Part shown: one piece after another, positions 59,060-64,000 of the stretch
Layout: every line of letters starts with the position of its first letter
Position numbering within the stretch: position 1 is the stretch's first letter
Source: an uncultured Porphyromonadaceae bacterium
GTDB taxonomy: Bacteria; Bacteroidota; Bacteroidia; Bacteroidales; Barnesiellaceae_A
Assembly (NCBI GenBank): GCA_900538705.1
Contig: UPZG01000004.1
Span: forward strand, 1 to 64,000
DNA length: 64,000 nt
Reading direction: 5' to 3'
Translations under genes and position numbers: made by a program
The notes under the pieces: generated by a model
What the model saw: the letters and a program-made list of their open reading frames with translations, nothing else
Told to the model about the DNA's origin: nothing
Database searches by the model: none

Positions 59060-62000
59060 TTACTTCACTTGAACTTTCGTAGAAGCTTTGTCAACTTTTA
59101 CAACATATACACCGCGGTTTACAGGAACGTTGATGCTGTTGTCGGTAGCTTTGAGGCTGCGTAAGAGTTTACCGTCGGTTGTGTAGATGCTTACCGAGTG
59201 ATCTTTTACGTTTTCAACCTTGATAGCTCCGTCTACGCCGTAAGCCTTCATGCCCAAGCTCTTCACGTCGGTAACACCAGAGGTGAATGTCTTGGTGTTC
59301 GACATGAGCGACTCACCTTCGTCGTAAACAACTGTTACATTGAATGAGAGCTCGCTGGCCGGAGTTTCTGACGTATAGTTGTAGGTAGTCTCTGCGATAG
59401 GAGTTTCGGTGAGCTTGCTACCGTTGAGGTATACGTTGTAACCTATGAACGTGATGTCTACAATCGACGATGCTTTGACATAAGACAAGTCGTCAATCAT
59501 AAGAGCGAAAGCATCTATTGCATTGTAGTGGATAGCAAAGTACTTGGCATCCGCGGGTAATGTATAGGTGAATTGCTCCCAGCTTTGAGTTGTCTTCGTT
59601 TCGGCTGACAATACCGTGAATGCGTCGCGGTCTTGAGTTGTTGTAGAGTAGAGTACTTCAAATGACTCAGGATAATCAGGATCGGCAATTGCTGCGTAGA
59701 ACGAAAGCTCGGTGCCGCCAACAATCTCAGGCGAGATCAACCAGTCGTCGTTTCCTGCACCACTGCCATCGGGTTCCGAAGCGAACGATATCAAGCACTT
59801 GCTGCCAGAGTAAGGCAAGAAGTTCAAAGCTTCGATATTTGCTTCTGCGGGCGACCATACCATGAATGCCATGGGAGAGTAAGCGTTGGGGAATGTAGCA
59901 CCACTCAAACCGTAGGTTCCCAATCCGTCACCGTCGATAAGAACGTACTCACCAATTTGTTCGAGGATAAATCCTTCATAGCTTTCCATGTCGTCTACTG
60001 TGGTTTCAGGAACCAGCAGAGGCTCAGACCATGTCAAGGTTACATTTTGCAACGAAGCATCGCAAGTACCTGTCAAGTCTGTGATTACGGGCAGGTCGGG
60101 TTGTGAAACGTGCAATGTAAGGCTCTTGACGTTGTCATCGGGATATTCATCGGTAGCTCCTTCGAGTACGGCCTCTACGGAAACTTCAACGGCCTTACCT
60201 ATTTGCTCTACATTGGGAGTATACGTGAACGATAAGGATGCTGTCTCGCCCTTGGCAATAGCTTCGGTTTGTTGTTGTGCTTCAACGAAAGCTCCGTCAA
60301 CAGAGAGGTTTACTGTGAATGCGGCGGCTTCGCTACCCTTGTTGCTTACTTGGACATTGAATGTGCCTTCTTGGCCGGCAGCCAATTTGCTGGGACCTTC
60401 AAACTTGCTAACCATGATGTTGTTGATCCATGATTTCTCTACGCGGATGTAGTCGATGAATATGCACGATGTTGAAGAAACCGTACCTGTAAAGTTGATA
60501 GATATCCACGGAGCATCTTGGTAAGCAGAGAGGTCAACTTCATATTCTACCCAACCTTGAGGAGCATCTGTGAGCGCTTTCTCAAATAATGGGGTGTAGT
60601 TTACTTCGTCTGTCGAAACAGATATACTGAGCGAACCTTCTTCTTCGTAGTGGAAGAGTGAGAAGTAGAGAACAGGAGCGTCCAGTTCTTGTAATGTCAT
60701 CTTAGGTACTTGTAAGCTGGCACTACCGCCACCAAATCCATATGCGTCGAATATTCCGAACATACCGCCGTCTTCTGAAACAACGTCAACACCGAATGAA
60801 GAACCATCAGTAAGAAGACCTGCTGTTACAAATCCGCTCGAACTGATATACCAGGGATTGGTAGAAAGTGTACCGTTTGCCAAAGTCTCTTCGAAAGGAG
60901 CAGTGTAGGGAGTACCTAAAACTACGGTTTGACCTACAAGACTACTTTCTCCTCCGAGGTTAGATGCTGATACGGCATATGTATAGCCTGCCAAAGCAGT
61001 ATCCTCTACGGGGTCGACAGTGTATGTAAATTCTGTGGTTTCATCAATAGCTACATATGTTTGAGTCTCTTGATCAACGTAATAAACGGTGTACGTCAAT
61101 TCTGCCGGGTCGAAATATCCTTCACCTGCACCTCCCGTAGGAGCTGACCATGTGATGGTAGCACTCATATTGTCGGCACTGGGTACTACTGAGAAATCTT
61201 CAACAGGACCCGGAACAGCATAACCGCAGAAGCATGTTACGGTTGCATAATCGCCATTACCTGCGCTGTTGCTTGTGTAGATGACATAGCTGTTGTTGCC
61301 GTTGGCAGCTTCTTCGTCGAATGCCGATCCTTCTGCACCGGGAGCCAATGTCATATTGGCTATTTCGAGCGTGTCACCGCGTACAACGCGTACAGTAACA
61401 TTTTCTGTAAGGTCAGCTTCGCCAAATGATTTAGTCGGGGCTTTGAAGTTGATTGTCACCGTGGTGGCACCTTTTTCGCCCGGTATGGTTTCGATGTCGG
61501 TTACAGCCTGAGGTGCATCCAAAGAGGGACCGTCAACGATGCTGATGCTTTCAACATCGAGATAGAACATGTCTGCATCGGATATTGCGTGGATACCTAC
61601 GTAGTATTTTCCATCGGCAGGAGCTTTGAAGTATGCAGTGAGATTCTCTATGCTGCCTGTTGTCAGGTCTGTTGCAGGTATGATAGTAGTCGTGTGGTCG
61701 GCCGGATCGAGAGATGAGCCCAAGGTTACTTCTACTCTTTCGGGATAACTTGTGCTATAAGATCGTGCAACCAATGTCAGTTCATATACTTTATCGCCCG
61801 ACATTTCGATGGGAGGAGTCATTGCATAGTCATCGGCATTGTTGGATGAGCTGTAAGTGTAACGGAGTACATTGGAGCTGAGTTCCCATGTATTGTCATC
61901 TTTGTTGTTATCGACGATGGTGTACAGCAGAATGCTGCTTTCTGTGTCGAATGTCTGAGAATAAGGAATAGTGAGGGCGTCGCCATATTGTTTTCCTTCG

Positions 62001-63568
62001 CTATCGGCGCTCAAACCTTCTTTCTCGCCGCTGAATGCAGTAACAGTCCATACATAGTATGAGAGGTTGGTACCGAGTTGGTCGGTATATGTAGTTGCTG
62101 TAACGTCCTCTGCGATTACTTCATTATTGCGTTTGATGGTGTAGTTGAGTTTCTCGGGATTTACCCATCCGCCATTGATACCGGGGCCTTGCGGAGCATC
62201 CCATGTGATGACGGCATTTCCTGTCTCATCTATATTCACTTGTATGTTCGTTACAGCCATAGGAGCGTCTTCGCCGGTGTATGTCGTAACAGAAACGGTT
62301 GCACCGCTTCCGCCGGCTTCGTTGCTGCAATATACGCTTATGGTATGCTTGCCTTCTGCCAAGGCTATATTACGCAATACTGTGGCGCCGGGTTGCAAAT
62401 CGTTTACAGTTTCGTAAGGCTCACCGTCTATCGACAAATACATGTCTACATTATCCTCTAATGGGCTGCCACCAACTGTTACAGACGGTACAGTGATAGT
62501 AACATCAGCTGTCAATGCACCCGGTTGGGCATAAGCTACTTCTACTGTCGGACGACCCGGAGCAGCTTCGTCGGCAAATGGGTCGGTAGAGAAGAGGCAT
62601 GTGAACTCTTCTGATTTGCTGAATACGCTAAGGGTTTCTACCTCACCGCTTACAGGGTCTATTGAGATAACTTCACTTTCTGTTTCGTTAGATGCTGCCC
62701 AAATGATTTTCTTGTCTAACGGGCTCCAACAAGCAGATTGCATATATTGGGGTGAGAAGCCAGTAGATGTAACCTTGTCGCCTAATTGAGCGTTGGTTTT
62801 GTCCATTTTGTAAACATCTCCTGCACTGTCGATAACGTAGAGTTGTCCCTCTTTATCGATGGTCATAGCGAAAAGGCTCAATTCGCCCAAATTGCCTACC
62901 GGTGTGTAGGACCCGTCCTCAAATGTGCAGAGCTCGAAACTTGAAGCATCTGCGCTATAATTGATTGAGTAGATGGTCCCTGTGGTGGGGTCCATTGTCA
63001 TGTTGACTGCGACCTGACTCAAATCTTCGGTGCCATGTACATACGTATCTACGATTTCTTTTGAAGCGAAATCATAGACGTACGTCTGGCAGTCCAGCAA
63101 CATGCCCCAAAATTCGGTATATGCATTGACATAAACCTTTCCATCTACATAGGTACCGGCACCGGAAAGATTGTTGTCTGATGCATACTCAGAGTAGGAG
63201 TTGTTGGCGAAGTCAAATTTGTAGATGCCATAGAACGGATCTGTTGTCCAGTCCGAAGAGAAGATAAGCAGACCGTAAATTTCACCAACTGCCGTGCCGG
63301 AAATTTGCGATGCTCCGGGACGTTTCATAACCGGTAGTTTGTTGGCATTGGGAATTTCTTTGAATTTCGGAATGCTCTTCTTTGCGGGAGCAGGAAGTTT
63401 GGGCCCTTTTTTCACGGTTCGCGCTTGTCCGTTGTGCATAGCAGACTTTTGAGCAAAATTTGCCGGACCGGCAAAATTTCCTACATTGGCATACGATGCT
63501 GCCGGAATGAGCATGGCAGCGGTTAAAAACGCTGCTACATACTGCCTGAAGGTAGTTTTCGTTAGCAT
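59060..63568 (-). CDS. Giant T9SS-sorted adhesin-like protein with fibronectin III and choice-of-anchor J-like domains
   Basis: 1502 residues. Signal peptide (FRQYVAAFLTAAMLIPAASYA), then a seven-stretch region resembling a beta propeller (GEIYGLLIFSSDWT, GTIYSINYSADASSF, EGQLYVIDSAGDVYKMD; residues 90-330). Fibronectin III modules follow (ITWDAPQGPGINGGW near 455, ITWSAPTGGAGEGYF near 810), with MAM/cleaved-adhesin-type jelly rolls between them (IPYSQTFDTESSILLYT; FEGPSKLAAGQ with an Ig-like CARDB repeat; a late domain with DDWLISPEIVGG). A type A T9SS tail ends it (KVENVKDHSVSIYTTDGKLL ... NRGVYVVKVDKASTKVQVK). Such proteins mediate surface adhesion; no protease motif was found. Near-consensus box CATATTTG at about 63621-63628. 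Confidence 0.8.
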   Translation of the reverse strand: MLTKTTFRQYVAAFLTAAMLIPAASYANVGNFAGPANFAQKSAMHNGQARTVKKGPKLPAPAKKSIPKFKEIPNANKLPVMKRPGASQISGTAVGEIYGLLIFSSDWTTDPFYGIYKFDFANNSYSEYASDNNLSGAGTYVDGKVYVNAYTEFWGMLLDCQTYVYDFASKEIVDTYVHGTEDLSQVAVNMTMDPTTGTIYSINYSADASSFELCTFEDGSYTPVGNLGELSLFAMTIDKEGQLYVIDSAGDVYKMDKTNAQLGDKVTSTGFSPQYMQSACWSPLDKKIIWAASNETESEVISIDPVSGEVETLSVFSKSEEFTCLFSTDPFADEAAPGRPTVEVAYAQPGALTADVTITVPSVTVGGSPLEDNVDMYLSIDGEPYETVNDLQPGATVLRNIALAEGKHTISVYCSNEAGGSGATVSVTTYTGEDAPMAVTNIQVNIDETGNAVITWDAPQGPGINGGWVNPEKLNYTIKRNNEVIAEDVTATTYTDQLGTNLSYYVWTVTAFSGEKEGLSADSEGKQYGDALTIPYSQTFDTESSILLYTIVDNNKDDNTWELSSNVLRYTYSSSNNADDYAMTPPIEMSGDKVYELTLVARSYSTSYPERVEVTLGSSLDPADHTTTIIPATDLTTGSIENLTAYFKAPADGKYYVGIHAISDADMFYLDVESISIVDGPSLDAPQAVTDIETIPGEKGATTVTINFKAPTKSFGEADLTENVTVRVVRGDTLEIANMTLAPGAEGSAFDEEAANGNNSYVIYTSNSAGNGDYATVTCFCGYAVPGPVEDFSVVPSADNMSATITWSAPTGGAGEGYFDPAELTYTVYYVDQETQTYVAIDETTEFTYTVDPVEDTALAGYTYAVSASNLGGESSLVGQTVVLGTPYTAPFEETLANGTLSTNPWYISSSGFVTAGLLTDGSSFGVDVVSEDGGMFGIFDAYGFGGGSASLQVPKMTLQELDAPVLYFSLFHYEEEGSLSISVSTDEVNYTPLFEKALTDAPQGWVEYEVDLSAYQDAPWISINFTGTVSSTSCIFIDYIRVEKSWINNIMVSKFEGPSKLAAGQEGTFNVQVSNKGSEAAAFTVNLSVDGAFVEAQQQTEAIAKGETASLSFTYTPNVEQIGKAVEVSVEAVLEGATDEYPDDNVKSLTLHVSQPDLPVITDLTGTCDASLQNVTLTWSEPLLVPETTVDDMESYEGFILEQIGEYVLIDGDGLGTYGLSGATFPNAYSPMAFMVWSPAEANIEALNFLPYSGSKCLISFASEPDGSGAGNDDWLISPEIVGGTELSFYAAIADPDYPESFEVLYSTTTQDRDAFTVLSAETKTTQSWEQFTYTLPADAKYFAIHYNAIDAFALMIDDLSYVKASSIVDITFIGYNVYLNGSKLTETPIAETTYNYTSETPASELSFNVTVVYDEGESLMSNTKTFTSGVTDVKSLGMKAYGVDGAIKVENVKDHSVSIYTTDGKLLRSLKATDNSINVPVNRGVYVVKVDKASTKVQVK

Positions 63569-63807
63569 AGTGAATTGAATTTAGTTAAACATTGAGAATT
63601 TTGCTATTACTCTCTGATGCAAATATGAAAATAATATTTTTCAAAAACAAGTGTTTGTGATAAATTTTTTATAATATGACGATTTTTGGTTGAAAAGATA
63701 ATATAAAGTTCGATGTAGTCGTCTAAAAAGCCTAGTTTATGGATTAAATTATACATATTATGAAAATAAATTTTGTCTAATCTTTTGGCAAATTGGTTAT
63801 GTATACA

Positions 63808-63815
63808 TATATTTG
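63808..63815 (+). promoter_or_regulatory. -7 box of M6-type protease gene
   Basis: TATATTTG exact match, 28 bases upstream of the ATG at 63844. Confidence 0.55.
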
Positions 63816-63843
63816 TGTGCGTTTTACTTTAAATAATGGATAT

Positions 63844-64000
63844 ATGAAAAGATTGTGTAGAGAGTTCTTCAAAGTGTTTTTATTTGCATTTTGTATGGCA
63901 TCTTTGCCATTTGTAAGCAATGCGATTCCGGCGAAGCCCGGTGTTGTAGAGTTTGAACAGTCCGATGGGTCGATTATACCTTTATATATAAGGGGCGATG
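63844..64000 (+). CDS. Probable M6-family metalloprotease, partial (5' end only)
   Basis: 52 codons to the window edge, starting MKRLCREFFKVF. A signal peptide ends near PFVSNA, then IPAKPGVVEFEQSDGSIIPLYIRGD. The opening IPAKPG(V/L)xEFxQxDG with a following (I/L)RGD is the familiar N terminus of Bacteroidales secreted M6 (InhA-like) metalloproteases, where it forms the propeptide. The zinc site HExxH would be well outside the window, so the call rests on this short region only. Divergent from the giant T9SS gene across a 275-base spacer. Confidence 0.55.
   Translation, partial: MKRLCREFFKVFLFAFCMASLPFVSNAIPAKPGVVEFEQSDGSIIPLYIRGD

Noticed and set aside
1..64000. CRISPR array, prophage or restriction-modification system
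   Set aside because: No regularly spaced repeats, phage structural or integrase genes, or methylase/nuclease pairs were seen; the only mobile element is the IS21 copy.

Overview
The window comes from a chromosome of the phylum Bacteroidota, order Bacteroidales. The evidence is: more than twenty exact matches to the Bacteroidetes -7 promoter box TAnnTTTG at sensible distances from starts, type IX secretion (T9SS) sorting tails, the PorW and PorX T9SS proteins, type III glutamine synthetase, LL-diaminopimelate aminotransferase, and BACON and HU-CCDC81/SPOR proteins. A gut lineage near Barnesiella/Coprobacter is a guess only. The gene content is mostly core chromosome. The one clear mobile element is a decayed IS21-family element at the left edge.

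Layout: 1-2105 is an IS21 element (istB cut by the edge, istA broken twice). 2178-4348 encodes a two-gene cell-wall sugar salvage unit: a MurU-like nucleotidyltransferase and an AmgK-like kinase fused to a RapZ C-terminal domain. 4541-9661 holds two T9SS-exported proteins, one a C10 cysteine protease. 9934-10107 holds SRP RNA and tRNA-Thr. 10523-12437 holds a membrane DUF1295 protein and an HU/SPOR envelope protein. 12767-15744 is a TPR/PD40-nfeD-floA membrane operon. 16562-19170 runs lipoprotein-rlmH-DUF2490-Nudix. 19500-23195 is purL. 23465-25243 is a BACON lipoprotein with a long, highly structured leader RNA. 25731-28229 holds a small sigma-region-4-like protein, DUF486, map, a candidate small RNA and an HxlR regulator. 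28385-29320 holds an NTF2-like protein and a flavodoxin-family protein.

29406-33734 is carAB. 34240-38549 is dapF-dapL-glnN. 38799-41358 is a long amidophosphoribosyltransferase plus a DUF2461 protein. 41411-43900 is mutS2. 44835-51539 is a TetR-controlled tripartite ABC exporter (TolC, adaptor, two ATPases, two permeases). 51548-58822 is a six-gene minus-strand operon aroA / Cys-motif protein / ABC-3 permease / porW / porX / tsaE. 59060-63568 is a giant T9SS-sorted adhesin-like protein, and an M6-type metalloprotease begins at 63844.

Functionally, purL, carAB, the amidophosphoribosyltransferase and glnN share glutamine-nitrogen and nucleotide metabolism, each under its own promoter. PorW and PorX belong to the export route used by the three or four secreted proteins seen here. 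The least explained content is RNA: one leader with mutually exclusive helices and three promoter-to-terminator intergenic transcripts with no credible ORF. All RNA and operator calls come from manual pairing and need covariance or transcript data.
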